DNA of 64,000 nucleotides from Streptomyces sp. NBRC 109706 (GTDB lineage Bacteria; Actinomycetota; Actinomycetes; Streptomycetales; Streptomycetaceae), in the NCBI RefSeq assembly GCF_000974485.1, contig NZ_BBOM01000007.1, positions 248,001-312,000 on the forward strand. The letters run 5' to 3'. Below, piece after piece: positions 15,075 through 24,194 of this stretch (position 1 is the stretch's first letter; each line of letters opens with the position of its first letter). The position numbers were made by a program, and so were the translations under genes. A model generated the notes under the pieces. It saw only the letters and a list, made by a program, of their open reading frames with translations, had not been told where the DNA came from and did not search any database.

Positions 15075-18000
15075 TCAGCCGGCCAGGCAGGAGGGCCCGA
15101 GCAGCGCCTTCAGATCGCCGAAGAGCGCGGGATCCGCCTGCACCCGGTGCCGGTCGAGGCGGAGCACCGTGGTGGTGCGGCTGCCCTGGAGCCTGACCCG
15201 CACCTCGGTGGCGCCCCGGTGCTGGCCCAGCACCTCGCCCAGCCGCTCCACCAGCGGCGGGGTGACCTTGACGGTGGGGATGGTGATGGTGACCGGGGCG
15301 TTGGCCGACGCCTCGCTCAGATCCGGCACCATCAGCTCCATCGCGACCAGCCTCGGCACGTCCTCGCGCTTGTCGAGCCGGCCCTTGACGAACACCACGG
15401 CGTCCTCGACGAGCTGGGTGGAGACCAGCTGGTAGGAGGCGGGGAAGAACATGCAGTCGATGGATCCGGCCAGATCCTCGACGGTGGCGATGGCCCAGGC
15501 GTTCCCCTGCTTGGTCATCTTCCGCTGCAGCCCCGAGATGATGCCGCCGATGGTCACGATCGAGCCGTCCGAGTAATCCCCGCCGGTCAGCGCGGAGATG
15601 GCCGCATCGGCTTTCTCGTCCAGCACATGCTCGATACCGAACAACGGATGATCGGAGACATAAAGACCGAGCATTTCCCGTTCCTGGGCCAGCAGATAGG
15701 TCTTCTCCCATTCCTCCTCGGAGAAGACCACATCCATGCCGAACCCGGGACCGTCCCGCTCCTCCTCGGCTTCGCCCATGCCGCCGAAGAGGTCGAACTG
15801 GCCCTCGGCCTCCTTGCGCTTGACCTGCACCACATTGTCGATCATCGACTCGAAGTGCTGGGTGAGCCCCTTGCGGGTGTGCTGCAGCGCGTCGAAGGCG
15901 CCCGCCTTGATCAGGGACTCCACCGTCCGCTTGTTGCAGACCACGGCTTCCACCTTGTCCAGGAAGTCCGGAAAAGAGCTGTACTTTCCCTTGGACTTCC
16001 GGGTGGCCACCACAGAATCCACCACGTTCTGCCCGACGTTGCGCACGGCGGTGAGGCCGAAGACGATCACATCGTCACCCCGAGGGGTGAAGTGCGCCTC
16101 GGACTCATTGACATCCGGCGGCAGCACCCGGATGCCCATCCGGCGGCACTCGTTGAGATAGACCGCGGACTTGTCCTTGTCGTCCCGCACCGAGGTGAGC
16201 ACGGCGGCCATGTACTCGGCCGGATAGTTGGCCTTGAGATAGGCCGTCCAGTAGGTGACCAGGCCGTACGCCGAGGAGTGCGCCTTGTTGAACGCGTAGC
16301 CGGAGAACGGCACCAGCACGTCCCACACGGACTGGATCGCCTCGTCGGAGTACCCGTTCTCCCGCATGCCGCTCTGGAAGGGGACGAACTCCTTGTCCAG
16401 GATCTCCTTCTTCTTCTTGCCCATGGCCCGGCGGAGCAGGTCCGCCTGTCCGAGCGAGTAGCCGGCGAGCACCTGCGCGGCCTTCTGCACCTGCTCCTGG
16501 TAGACGATCAGGCCGTAGGTGACGTCCAGCACCTCGCGCAGCGGCTCCTCCAGCTCCTTGTGGATCGGGGTGATCTCCTGCTGGCCGTTCTTCCGCAGCG
16601 CGTAGTTGATATGCGAGTTCATGCCCATCGGCCCCGGGCGGTACAGGGCACCGACGGCGGAGATGTCCTCGAAGTCGGTCGGCTTCATCATCCGCAGCAG
16701 CGAACGCATCGGACCGCCGTCGAACTGGAAGACGCCCAGGGTGTCGCCCCTGCCCAGGAGTTCGAAGGTCTTGGGGTCGTCCAGCGTGAGGTCGAGCAGC
16801 TTGATCTCGACGCCCTTGTTCTGCTTGATGAGCTTGACCGCGTCATCCATGATCGTCAGGTTGCGCAGGCCCAGGAAGTCCATCTTCAGCAGGCCCAGCG
16901 ACTCACAGGTCGGATAGTCCCACTGGGTGACGACCACACCGTCGTTCTTCGGCGCGAACAGCGGGACATGGTCGACCAGCCGTTCGCTGGACATGATCAC
17001 GCCGGCGGCGTGCATGCCCATCTGCCGGACCAGGCCCTCAAGGCCCTTGGCGGTGTCGATGACCTTCTTGACGTCCGCCTCGTTCTCGTACATCGACCTG
17101 ACCTCGCCCGCCTCGCTGTAGCGGGGGTGGTCCTTGTCGGTGATGCCGGAGAGCGGGATGCCCTTGCCCAGCACGTCGGCCGGCATCGCCTTGGTGATCC
17201 GGTCGCCCATCGCGTACGGATAGCCCAGCACCCGGGAGGCGTCCTTGATGGCGGCCTTCGCCTTGATCGTGCCGTAGGTGCCGATCATCGAGACCTTGTC
17301 GGCCCCGTACTTCTCGGTGACATAGCGGATCACCTCACCGCGCCGACGCTCGTCGAAGTCGATGTCGACATCGGGCATCGAGACGCGCTCGGGGTTGAGG
17401 AACCGCTCGAAGATCAGGCCGTGTTCCAGCGGGTCGAGGTCGGTGATGCCCATGGCGTAGGAGACCAGCGAGCCGGCCGCCGAGCCCCGTCCGGGGCCCA
17501 CGGCGATGCCCTGCTCCTTGGCCCACATGATGAAGTCGGCGACCACCAGGAAGTAGCCGGGGAACCCCATCTGGATGATGACGCCCATCTCGTACTCGGC
17601 CTGCCGCTCCCGGTCCTCCGGCACCCCGCCCGGGTAGCGGCGGGCCATGCCGCGCTTGACCTCCTCCTGGAACCAGGTCACCTCGGTGTAGCCCTCGGGC
17701 ACATCGAACTTGGGCATCAGGTCCCGGGACTCGAACCAGCCGGTGATGTCGACCTGTTCGGCGACCAGCCGGGTGTTGGCGCAGCCCTCCTGCCAGGCGT
17801 CCGAGGAGTCGATCGCATACATCTCGGCGGGCGACTTCAGGTAGTAACCGGACCCGTCGAAACGGAACCGGTCGGGATCGGAGAGGTTCTTGCCGGTCTG
17901 GACGCAGAGCAGCGCGTCATGCGCGTCCGACTCATGGGCGTAGGTGTAGTGCGAGTCGTTGGTGACCAGCGGCGGGATGCCCACCTCCTTGCCGATCCGC

Positions 18001-18617
18001 AGCAGGTCCTCGCGCACCCGGCTCTCGATCGACAGGCCGTGGTCCATCAGCTCCAGGAAGTACCGCCCCTTGCCGAAGATCTCCTGGCACTCGCCCGCCG
18101 CCCTGCGCGCCTCCTCGTACTGCCCCAGCCGCAGCCTGGTCTGCACCTCGCCCGAGGGGCAGCCGGTGGAGGCGATCAGGCCCTCCGAGTACTGCGAGAT
18201 CGTCTCCCGGTCCATCCGGGGCCATTTCACGAAGTAGCCCTCGGTGTAGGCGTCCGAGGAGAGCCGGAAGAGGTTGTGCAGACCGGTGGCGTTGGCCGCC
18301 CAGATGGTCTTGTGGGTGTAACCGCCGGAGCCGGAGACATCGTCCCGTTTCTGGTGCGGCTGGCCCCACTGCACCCGCCGCTTGTGTCGCCGCGACTCCG
18401 GCGCCACATAGGCCTCGATGCCGATGATCGGCGTGATGTCGGCGGCCCTGGCCTGCTGGAAGAAGTCGTACGCGCCATGCAGGTTGCCGTGGTCGGTCAC
18501 GGCGATATGCGACATGCCCATCTCCTGGCAGGCCCGGAACATGTCCTTGAGCCGCGCCGCACCGTCCAGCAGCGAGTACTGGGTGTGAACGTGCAGGTGG
18601 GTGAAGGGCTGGGTCAC
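15075..18617 (-). CDS. dnaE: DNA polymerase III alpha subunit DnaE
   Basis: The replicative polymerase catalytic subunit, 1180 residues. The N-terminal PHP domain begins HLHVHTQYSLLDGAARLKDMF. The palm contains MPDVDIDFDERRR at about residue 415, with two catalytic aspartates, and GPGRGSAAGSLV just before. The C-terminal OB-fold starts near residue 1030 (GIISGLQRKMTKQGNAWAIATVED). The GTG at 18617 matches the start seen in streptomycete DnaE; upstream in-frame codons give a non-conserved extension. The gene is monocistronic by position. A TAGTGT hexamer about 145 bp upstream (18763-18768, minus strand) may be its -10 box, but no clear -35 accompanies it. Confidence 0.97.
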   Translation of the reverse strand: MTQPFTHLHVHTQYSLLDGAARLKDMFRACQEMGMSHIAVTDHGNLHGAYDFFQQARAADITPIIGIEAYVAPESRRHKRRVQWGQPHQKRDDVSGSGGYTHKTIWAANATGLHNLFRLSSDAYTEGYFVKWPRMDRETISQYSEGLIASTGCPSGEVQTRLRLGQYEEARRAAGECQEIFGKGRYFLELMDHGLSIESRVREDLLRIGKEVGIPPLVTNDSHYTYAHESDAHDALLCVQTGKNLSDPDRFRFDGSGYYLKSPAEMYAIDSSDAWQEGCANTRLVAEQVDITGWFESRDLMPKFDVPEGYTEVTWFQEEVKRGMARRYPGGVPEDRERQAEYEMGVIIQMGFPGYFLVVADFIMWAKEQGIAVGPGRGSAAGSLVSYAMGITDLDPLEHGLIFERFLNPERVSMPDVDIDFDERRRGEVIRYVTEKYGADKVSMIGTYGTIKAKAAIKDASRVLGYPYAMGDRITKAMPADVLGKGIPLSGITDKDHPRYSEAGEVRSMYENEADVKKVIDTAKGLEGLVRQMGMHAAGVIMSSERLVDHVPLFAPKNDGVVVTQWDYPTCESLGLLKMDFLGLRNLTIMDDAVKLIKQNKGVEIKLLDLTLDDPKTFELLGRGDTLGVFQFDGGPMRSLLRMMKPTDFEDISAVGALYRPGPMGMNSHINYALRKNGQQEITPIHKELEEPLREVLDVTYGLIVYQEQVQKAAQVLAGYSLGQADLLRRAMGKKKKEILDKEFVPFQSGMRENGYSDEAIQSVWDVLVPFSGYAFNKAHSSAYGLVTYWTAYLKANYPAEYMAAVLTSVRDDKDKSAVYLNECRRMGIRVLPPDVNESEAHFTPRGDDVIVFGLTAVRNVGQNVVDSVVATRKSKGKYSSFPDFLDKVEAVVCNKRTVESLIKAGAFDALQHTRKGLTQHFESMIDNVVQVKRKEAEGQFDLFGGMGEAEEERDGPGFGMDVVFSEEEWEKTYLLAQEREMLGLYVSDHPLFGIEHVLDEKADAAISALTGGDYSDGSIVTIGGIISGLQRKMTKQGNAWAIATVEDLAGSIDCMFFPASYQLVSTQLVEDAVVFVKGRLDKREDVPRLVAMELMVPDLSEASANAPVTITIPTVKVTPPLVERLGEVLGQHRGATEVRVRLQGSRTTTVLRLDRHRVQADPALFGDLKALLGPSCLAG

Positions 18618-18959
18618 TCCACGGGCCTTCCGCAGCAGGGGCAGGGTCGAAGGGGCGGACCGCGCCACGAGAGGGCGCCCGCCAGGACACCGACCCTACC
18701 TCTGGTCCCACGGCTTGCCCCCGCCCTCCCCCGCTCCAACCGCCCGGGTGTTTCCGCAGGTCACACTAGGTGCATCGGGTAACTCCCGAGGTCAGCCACG
18801 GTCCCCGGATCCGGCTCCGAACCGACTGAAAACCACCGCGGAACCCACGGCGGAACCCACCGACGACGCCGCCGGACACCGACGGCCACCACATCCCCAC
18901 GTTCCGGGTTCGTACCGGCCCGTACCCTCTCCCCGGTCGCTCGTGGCACACTCGGCTCG
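18618..18959. other. 342-bp divergent intergenic region
   Basis: This space separates dnaE from the membrane-protein gene at 18960. It contains a minus-strand TAGTGT hexamer at 18763-18768 that could serve dnaE, and a short direct repeat (GCGGAACCCAC twice near 18838-18861). On the plus strand a CACACT hexamer ends 7 bases before the ATG at 18960, compatible with a leaderless promoter. I see no gene, RNA or convincing riboswitch in it. Confidence 0.5.
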
Positions 18960-19643
18960 ATGGGTGACTCCACTTCCGGTATACGTGTGCTGCGCGCGGC
19001 GGTCTTCGCCGCGCTCTGTGTCACGCTCTCCGCCGGCGCCCATGTGCTGCTCTCCGGCCAACCTCTGCCGGTCCCGGCCGTGATCATGGTCACGCTGGGC
19101 GTGTTCGTCCTCGCCTGGACCCTCGCCGGCGAACGGGAACGTGGCTTCGCCGCCATCGCCGCCCTGCTGATCCCGCTGCAACTGGCGGCCGACGCCGTCT
19201 TCACCGTCGGCCAGAACGCCTGTTACGGGCCGGGATCGGGAGCCCCCGTCGGTCCGCTGCGGCTCTTCGGCGTCGATCTGATCTGCGCAGGGGGCGACTT
19301 CGGCACCCCGCTGGCCCGGCTGGTCGCCGGCCAGGAACCGCTGGCCGAGCCGGCCGGCCACGCCGCAGGACCGTGGCTGCTGCTGGCCGCGCATATCGCC
19401 GTCGGCCTGATCGCCGCCGGCTGGCTGCGCGGCGGGGAGCGCGCGGTCGCCAGGCTGCTGCGCGCGGCCGGCGCCGCGACCTTCCGCCCGCTGCTGATCG
19501 CCGTCGCCGCGCACCGGGTGACCGTGGACGAGCCGGCGGCCCCCGCGGCCGTCCGCCGTCAGCCGGCCCGGCCGACCAGCCCGCCGCTGACCCACTCGGT
19601 GCTCCGTCGCGGGCCGCCGATCCCGGCCCCCGGCCTGTCCTGA
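18960..19643 (+). CDS. polytopic membrane protein of unknown function
   Basis: A 227-residue protein with about four membrane helices (10-30, 38-56, 62-82, 138-155) and possibly a fifth near 172-185, plus a Pro/Arg-rich cytoplasmic tail. The loop after helix 3 contains two cysteines, Cys88 (VGQNACYGPGSG) and Cys109 (VDLICAGGDFG), that would face outside if the N-terminus is inside. It resembles Streptomyces membrane proteins found next to DsbA-like genes. I know of no function. It is followed 87 bp later by a DsbA-like gene on the same strand. The paired outward cysteines fit a redox context but are not proof. Confidence 0.7.
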   Translation: MGDSTSGIRVLRAAVFAALCVTLSAGAHVLLSGQPLPVPAVIMVTLGVFVLAWTLAGERERGFAAIAALLIPLQLAADAVFTVGQNACYGPGSGAPVGPLRLFGVDLICAGGDFGTPLARLVAGQEPLAEPAGHAAGPWLLLAAHIAVGLIAAGWLRGGERAVARLLRAAGAATFRPLLIAVAAHRVTVDEPAAPAAVRRQPARPTSPPLTHSVLRRGPPIPAPGLS

Positions 19644-19730
19644 GCGGACCGGCCCCGCCCGATCGTTTCGGCACCATCCCCGTGGGACGGCCGCCCCAGG
19701 CCCCCACCCAGACACGGAGACCAACACCCC

Positions 19731-20669
19731 ATGAGCAAGCGCAACTCCCAAGAGGCCAAGCGCGCCGCGCGTGAGCGGCTCCTCGCCGAGCGCCAGAAGC
19801 AGAAGAAGAAGGACAAGGTCCGTCGGCAACTGACCGTCGCCGGATCGGTGGTGGCCATTCTCGCGATAGCCGCCGGCATAGGCGTGGCCGTCGCCAACAT
19901 GGACAGCAGCAGCGGCGAGGACACCACCGACTGGGGCGCGGTCCGCAGCCAGCTGGACGACGACGGGTCGGGCGAGGCCGAGGAGGGCAAGGTCGAGTAC
20001 CCGACCGACGCGCCCGCCAACGCCAGCGGCGAGGACGGCCTCACCGTGCTGATCGGCGACCCGGACGCGGTCAACACCATCACCCTCTACGAGGACCCCC
20101 GCTGCCCGTCCTGCGCCAACTTCGAGCAGGGCGTGGGCGAGACCATCCACGAGGACATCGAGGAGGGTCTCTACAACGTCGAGTTCGTCTTCGGCACCTT
20201 CCTGGACGACCGCCTCGGCGGCAGCGGCTCCCGCAACGCGGTCGCCGCGCTGGGCGCCGCGCTCGATGTGAGCCCCGAGGCGTTCCAGGGCCTCCACCAG
20301 CAGCTGTACATGGCGGAGAACCACCCGAGCGAGCAGACCGACGAGTTCGGCGACGACGCCCGGCTGATCGAGCTGGCGCAGAACGTGCCGGACCTGAAGG
20401 GCAACGCCGACTTCGAGGCGGCCGTCAACGACAGCACCTTCGCCGCCTGGGCCCTGCAGATGTCGGACAAGTTCCAGGCCGACCCCGAGGTGGAGGGCAC
20501 CCCGACCATCAAGGTCAACGGCACCGTCGTGGAGGCGCCCCGCACCCCCGAGGCATGGGACGCGATGCTGGCCACCACGCTGGTCGAGGGCGAGCCCGAC
20601 GCGGAGGCCGACGCGGACGCGGACGCCGACGCCGAGGAGGGGGCGGACACCGAGGAGGAGACCGAGTAG
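19731..20669 (+). CDS. membrane-anchored DsbA-family thiol oxidoreductase
   Basis: A 312-residue protein. A basic cytoplasmic N-terminus (RAARERLLAERQKQKKKDKVRR) and a membrane helix at about 35-56 anchor an outside thioredoxin-fold domain with a CPSC active site at 125-128 (TLYEDPRCPSCANFEQ), of the DsbA/Thioredoxin_4 type. The cis-Pro loop is probably EGTPTIKVNG. The last 30 residues are almost wholly acidic (Glu/Asp/Ala). Such proteins oxidise or isomerise disulfides in secreted proteins. The kinase gene 96 bp downstream encodes an extracellular domain with four cysteines, a possible client (inference). Confidence 0.87.
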   Translation: MSKRNSQEAKRAARERLLAERQKQKKKDKVRRQLTVAGSVVAILAIAAGIGVAVANMDSSSGEDTTDWGAVRSQLDDDGSGEAEEGKVEYPTDAPANASGEDGLTVLIGDPDAVNTITLYEDPRCPSCANFEQGVGETIHEDIEEGLYNVEFVFGTFLDDRLGGSGSRNAVAALGAALDVSPEAFQGLHQQLYMAENHPSEQTDEFGDDARLIELAQNVPDLKGNADFEAAVNDSTFAAWALQMSDKFQADPEVEGTPTIKVNGTVVEAPRTPEAWDAMLATTLVEGEPDAEADADADADAEEGADTEEETE

Positions 20670-20706
20670 CCGAGGCGCGGCCACCGGACGAACCCCGGCA
20701 CCGCCG

Positions 20707-20741
20707 ACGGGCGGGCGAACCACCCCTGGTCGCCCGCCCGT
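20707..20741 (+). terminator. 12-bp perfect hairpin after the DsbA-like gene
   Basis: ACGGGCGGGCGA and TCGCCCGCCCGT pair perfectly around an 11-nt loop, 38 bp after the DsbA-like stop and just before the kinase promoter. This suggests that the two genes are separate transcription units. There is no T-tract. Confidence 0.65.
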
Positions 20742-20751
20742 TGGCGTGCCA

Positions 20752-20757
20752 TACCCT
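20752..20757 (+). promoter_or_regulatory. -10 box (TACCCT) of a leaderless kinase promoter
   Basis: TACCCT ends 8 bases before the ATG at 20766, and no Shine-Dalgarno site is present. It fits the TANNNT pattern of leaderless streptomycete promoters. No strong -35 is seen. Inferred from spacing. Confidence 0.45.
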
Positions 20758-20765
20758 TGGGCCCC

Positions 20766-22424
20766 ATGGCAGGGGCGGAACGCGGACAGATCGTGGACGG
20801 TCGCTTCGAGCTGCTGCGGCGGCTCGGCCGCGGCGGGATGGGCACCGTCTGGTGCGCGAGGGATCTGGCGCTGCACCGCGAGGTCGCGCTCAAGGAGGTC
20901 CGCCCGCCCGAGGGCGCCGAACACGTTCCGCCGCCCGAGGTGCTCAGGGAGCGGGTGCTGCGCGAGGCACGCGCCCTGGCCCGGCTCAACCACCCCCAGG
21001 TGGTCAGGATCTACCACATCGTGGACGTGGCGCCGCACCCCTGGCTGGTGATGGAGATGCTCCCCGGCCAGACCCTGCACGCCCGCGCCCGACGCGGCCC
21101 GGTGCCGGTGGCCGACGCCGTCCGCTGGGGGCGCGACATCCTGGCCGCGCTCCGCGCCGCACACGCCGCCGGCATCCACCACCGGGACGTCAAACCCGCC
21201 AACGTGCTGCTGCGCGAGGACGATTCGGCCGTCCTGACCGACTTCGGCATCGCCGCCGTCGCCGACACCACATCGCTCACCGCGACCGGCGGGGTGATCG
21301 GCTCCCCCGAGTTCCTGGCGCCCGAACGCGTCAGGAGCGCGCCCGACCACCCGTCGGCCGACTTCTGGTCGCTGGGCATCACGCTCTATGTGCTGACCGA
21401 GGGCCACAGCCCGCTGCGCCGCGCGGACACCCTCACCACGCTGACCGCCGTGCTGGAGGACCCGATACCCCCGCCGGTCCGCTCGGGCCCGCTCGCCGGG
21501 GTGCTCCGCGCGCTGCTCGACCGGGACCCGGCGGCCCGCCCCGACGCCGCCACGCTGGACGCGATGCTGCTGGAGGCCGCCCGCCTCGCCGGCGCCCCGA
21601 TGGCCCCTGCCCCCACCCCCACACCCGCGGCTCCCGCCACCCAGCCCGACATCCCCTGGTCACCACCCCCGCCCGCCACCCCACCACCGTCGCCGCCGAC
21701 GCCGACGCCCGCCGCCACCCCGCAGGCCCCAGCGACCACGGCCGACCAGCGGCCCGCCGCCGCCCGCAGGCGCGGCCCGCTGATCGTGGCGCTGATCGCC
21801 GCCGCGCTGGTGATCGCCCTCCTGACCACCTGGCTGCTGCTGCCCGACGACGATCCCTCGCCCCGAGCCGATGGCGGCACCCCGACCGCGCCGCCGGCCG
21901 AGCCGGACAAGGACGAGCCCGAGCCCGAACCGGAGACCCCCGAGCCGCCGCCCTCCCCCATCGAGTCCGAGACCGACCCCGAACCCGAGCCGGATCCCGA
22001 CCCGGAACCGTCCGAGCAGGAGCAGGACCCGGAGCCCGATCCCGAGCCGGAACCGTCCGAGGATCCCGCCCCCGACCCGGACCCCGAGCCCACCCGGCCG
22101 ACGGGCCGCTGGGTGACCCAGCTGTTCTCCGAACCGGTCAGCACCGGCACCGCCACCCGCGACCAACGGCTCGCCGCCGTCCGCGCCGACGCGCCCGAGG
22201 CGCAGGTGCTGCGCAGCGACGACTACGCCTCGCTCAACCCGGGGTACTGGGTGATCTACTCACCGGGCCCCTTCGCCGACGGCCACCAGGCGATCGGCCG
22301 ATGCGCCGAGCTGGGCCTCACCACCCGCAACGCGTGCGTCGGCCGCTACCTCAGCCAGGACCCGGCGGACATCGCCCTGATCTGCGCCCCCGACGGCAGC
22401 GGCGGCTGCGTCAAGGAGGACTGA
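20766..22424 (+). CDS. transmembrane Ser/Thr protein kinase with proline/glutamate-rich stalk
   Basis: A Hanks-type kinase of 552 residues. The kinase domain spans about 12-275, with glycine loop LGRGGMGTV (20-28), Lys43 (ALKEV), HRD at 139-141 followed by KPAN, DFG at 159-161 and the APE segment (LAPERV). A cytoplasmic Pro/Ala/Thr linker is followed by a membrane helix at 337-359. Outside there is a long Pro-Glu-Asp stalk (about 364-450), then a conserved domain ending the protein (WVTQLFSEPVSTGT, NPGYWVIYSPGPFADG) with four cysteines. No PASTA repeats are present. The ligand is unknown. The start at 20766 is the first ATG after a leaderless-type -10 box. Confidence 0.92.
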   Translation: MAGAERGQIVDGRFELLRRLGRGGMGTVWCARDLALHREVALKEVRPPEGAEHVPPPEVLRERVLREARALARLNHPQVVRIYHIVDVAPHPWLVMEMLPGQTLHARARRGPVPVADAVRWGRDILAALRAAHAAGIHHRDVKPANVLLREDDSAVLTDFGIAAVADTTSLTATGGVIGSPEFLAPERVRSAPDHPSADFWSLGITLYVLTEGHSPLRRADTLTTLTAVLEDPIPPPVRSGPLAGVLRALLDRDPAARPDAATLDAMLLEAARLAGAPMAPAPTPTPAAPATQPDIPWSPPPPATPPPSPPTPTPAATPQAPATTADQRPAAARRRGPLIVALIAAALVIALLTTWLLLPDDDPSPRADGGTPTAPPAEPDKDEPEPEPETPEPPPSPIESETDPEPEPDPDPEPSEQEQDPEPDPEPEPSEDPAPDPDPEPTRPTGRWVTQLFSEPVSTGTATRDQRLAAVRADAPEAQVLRSDDYASLNPGYWVIYSPGPFADGHQAIGRCAELGLTTRNACVGRYLSQDPADIALICAPDGSGGCVKED

Positions 22425-22437
22425 CCGCGCCCGGGCC

Positions 22438-23013
22438 TCAGGCCAGCTCCCGCAGAAACGCCAGCGCGGTCCGCCAGGTCGCGTCCGCCGCCCCGGCGTC
22501 GAAGTCCGGCGTCCCCGGGTCGGTGTAGAGATGGCCCGCGCCGCGATAGCGGAACACCTCCACATCGGCGCCGGTGCGCCGCATCCGCAGATACCAGGCG
22601 CTCACCCAGTCGTGCGGCTCGAACGGATCGGGGTCCGCCACATGCAGCTGCACCGGCAGATCGTCGGCGACCGCGTCCTCCGCGATATCGGCCGTCCCGT
22701 GCAGCAGCAACAGCCCACGCGCCTTGGCGTCGCCGAGCGCCACCGTCTGCGCCAGCGAACCGCCCATCGAGAAGCCGGCGTAGACCAGGCCACCGTCCGA
22801 ATGCGGCGCGGTGGCCGCGATGGCCCGCCGCAGCAGCTCGTCCCGCCCGATCTCCTCCTTGATCTCCATCCCGGCCTCGACCGTCTCGGCCGTTCGACCG
22901 TCGAACAGATCGGGCGTCCACACCTGATGGCCGGCGGCACGCAGCCGCTGGGCCGCTTCACGCACGGCCGGCCTGAGGCCGTACGCGGAGTGGAAGAGCA
23001 TGACATCGGTCAC
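22438..23013 (-). CDS. dienelactone hydrolase-like alpha/beta hydrolase
   Basis: About 191 residues with the dienelactone hydrolase fold: MLFHSAYGLRPAVREAAQRLR at the N-terminus, YAGFSMGGSLAQ around the nucleophile (Ser82, where classical dienelactone hydrolases have Cys), LHVADPDPFEP with the probable acid Asp, and GAGHLYTDPGTPDF with the catalytic His. The GTG at 23013 was chosen by analogy with streptomycete relatives. A start 12 codons upstream (23049) is also open. The substrate is unknown; the Ser nucleophile suggests esterase-like chemistry. It converges with the kinase and is divergent from the MscS gene. Confidence 0.82.
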   Translation of the reverse strand: MTDVMLFHSAYGLRPAVREAAQRLRAAGHQVWTPDLFDGRTAETVEAGMEIKEEIGRDELLRRAIAATAPHSDGGLVYAGFSMGGSLAQTVALGDAKARGLLLLHGTADIAEDAVADDLPVQLHVADPDPFEPHDWVSAWYLRMRRTGADVEVFRYRGAGHLYTDPGTPDFDAGAADATWRTALAFLRELA

Positions 23014-23144
23014 GGTCTGAGGTCGCCTTCCTGGGGCTGCGGTACTCATGGAACAGACACATGGAACGGAAGGGCCCCATCCTGCCAGTTAGCCTTGCGG
23101 GCGACGACCTGGCCACCTGCCGACCCGAGGAGCTGACACAGGAC

Positions 23145-24194
23145 ATGGATGACGTGTTGCGACCGCTGCTGGTCATCAGCGGCACCATCACGCTCACCCT
23201 GCTCATAGGCTGGCTGATCGACCGCATGCTGCGGATGGCCGACGCCAGGGACAGCGACACCCGCATCTGGGGCCTGCTGCGCCGCTGCCAGCTGCCGCTC
23301 CAGGTGCTGCTCGCCTCCGCGGCCATGCAGATCACCTATGACGTGTTCGATCTGGAGCTGCGCCGCAACGACGTGCTGCACAGCGTGCTGGCCACGGTCA
23401 CCATCGCGTCGGCGGCCTGGCTGGCCATCCGGGCGGCGGGCGCGTTCGCCGAGAACGTCCTCTCCCGCTACGCGGCCCGCACCGACGACGAGGCGAGGGT
23501 GCGCCAGTTCCACACCCAGCTGGCGATGCTCCGCCGGGTGGTCACCTCGATCCTGGCGGTGGTCGCGGCGGCGGTGGCCATCCTGCTGGTCTTCCCCAGC
23601 CTGCGGGCCCTGGGCACCTCGATGCTGGCCTCGGCCGGCGTCATCGGCATCATCGCCGGTGTCGCCGCGCAGTCCATGCTGGGCAATCTGTTCGCCGGGT
23701 TGCAGGTGGCCTTCGGCGACTCCGTCAAGATCGGCGACACGGTCGTCGTCGAGGGCGAATGGGGCACGGTGGAGGAGATCTCGCTGGCCTTCCTCACCAT
23801 CCGCATCTGGGACGACCGCCGGCTGACCATGCCGGTCTCCTACTTCAACAGCCGCCCCTACGAGAACTGGTCACGCGGCGGCCCCGAGATCACCGGCACC
23901 GTCTTCCTCCAGCTGGACCACAGCACGCCCATCCCCGAACTGCGCAAGCACCTCCAGCGGTTCCTGCTCGGCCGGAAGGACTGGGACGGCCGCACCTGGA
24001 GCCTGGTGATCACGGACACCACCGCCTCGACGATCGAGGTCCGCGCCGCGATGTCCGCGCGCGACGCGGGCGACGTCTGGACGTTGCGCTGCGCCGTCCG
24101 CGAGGAACTGATCGCCTGGCTCAGGGACAACCACCCCTACGCCCTCCCCCACATCGCCACCACCCCGGCGGCCCCCCGCCCCACCACCCCTTAG
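23145..24194 (+). CDS. MscS-family mechanosensitive channel
   Basis: A 349-residue small-conductance mechanosensitive channel homologue. It has an N-terminal helix (LRPLLVISGTITLTLLIGWLI), two to three more helices, then the pore-lining TM3 (SMLASAGVIGIIAGVAAQSMLGNLFAGLQVAF) leading into the beta domain (VKIGDTVVVEGEWGTVEEISLAFLTIRIWDDRRLTMPVSYF), the family signature. It probably releases solutes on hypo-osmotic shock. I chose the ATG at 23145, which gives the usual MDDVLRPLL start. An in-frame ATG at 23061 would add 28 uncharged, unlikely residues. It is followed by a repeat-bearing non-coding stretch. Confidence 0.88.
   Translation: MDDVLRPLLVISGTITLTLLIGWLIDRMLRMADARDSDTRIWGLLRRCQLPLQVLLASAAMQITYDVFDLELRRNDVLHSVLATVTIASAAWLAIRAAGAFAENVLSRYAARTDDEARVRQFHTQLAMLRRVVTSILAVVAAAVAILLVFPSLRALGTSMLASAGVIGIIAGVAAQSMLGNLFAGLQVAFGDSVKIGDTVVVEGEWGTVEEISLAFLTIRIWDDRRLTMPVSYFNSRPYENWSRGGPEITGTVFLQLDHSTPIPELRKHLQRFLLGRKDWDGRTWSLVITDTTASTIEVRAAMSARDAGDVWTLRCAVREELIAWLRDNHPYALPHIATTPAAPRPTTP

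Noticed and set aside
15147..18782. A 1211-codon open frame opposite dnaE
   Set aside because: It is the antisense of DnaE, created by strong third-position GC bias.
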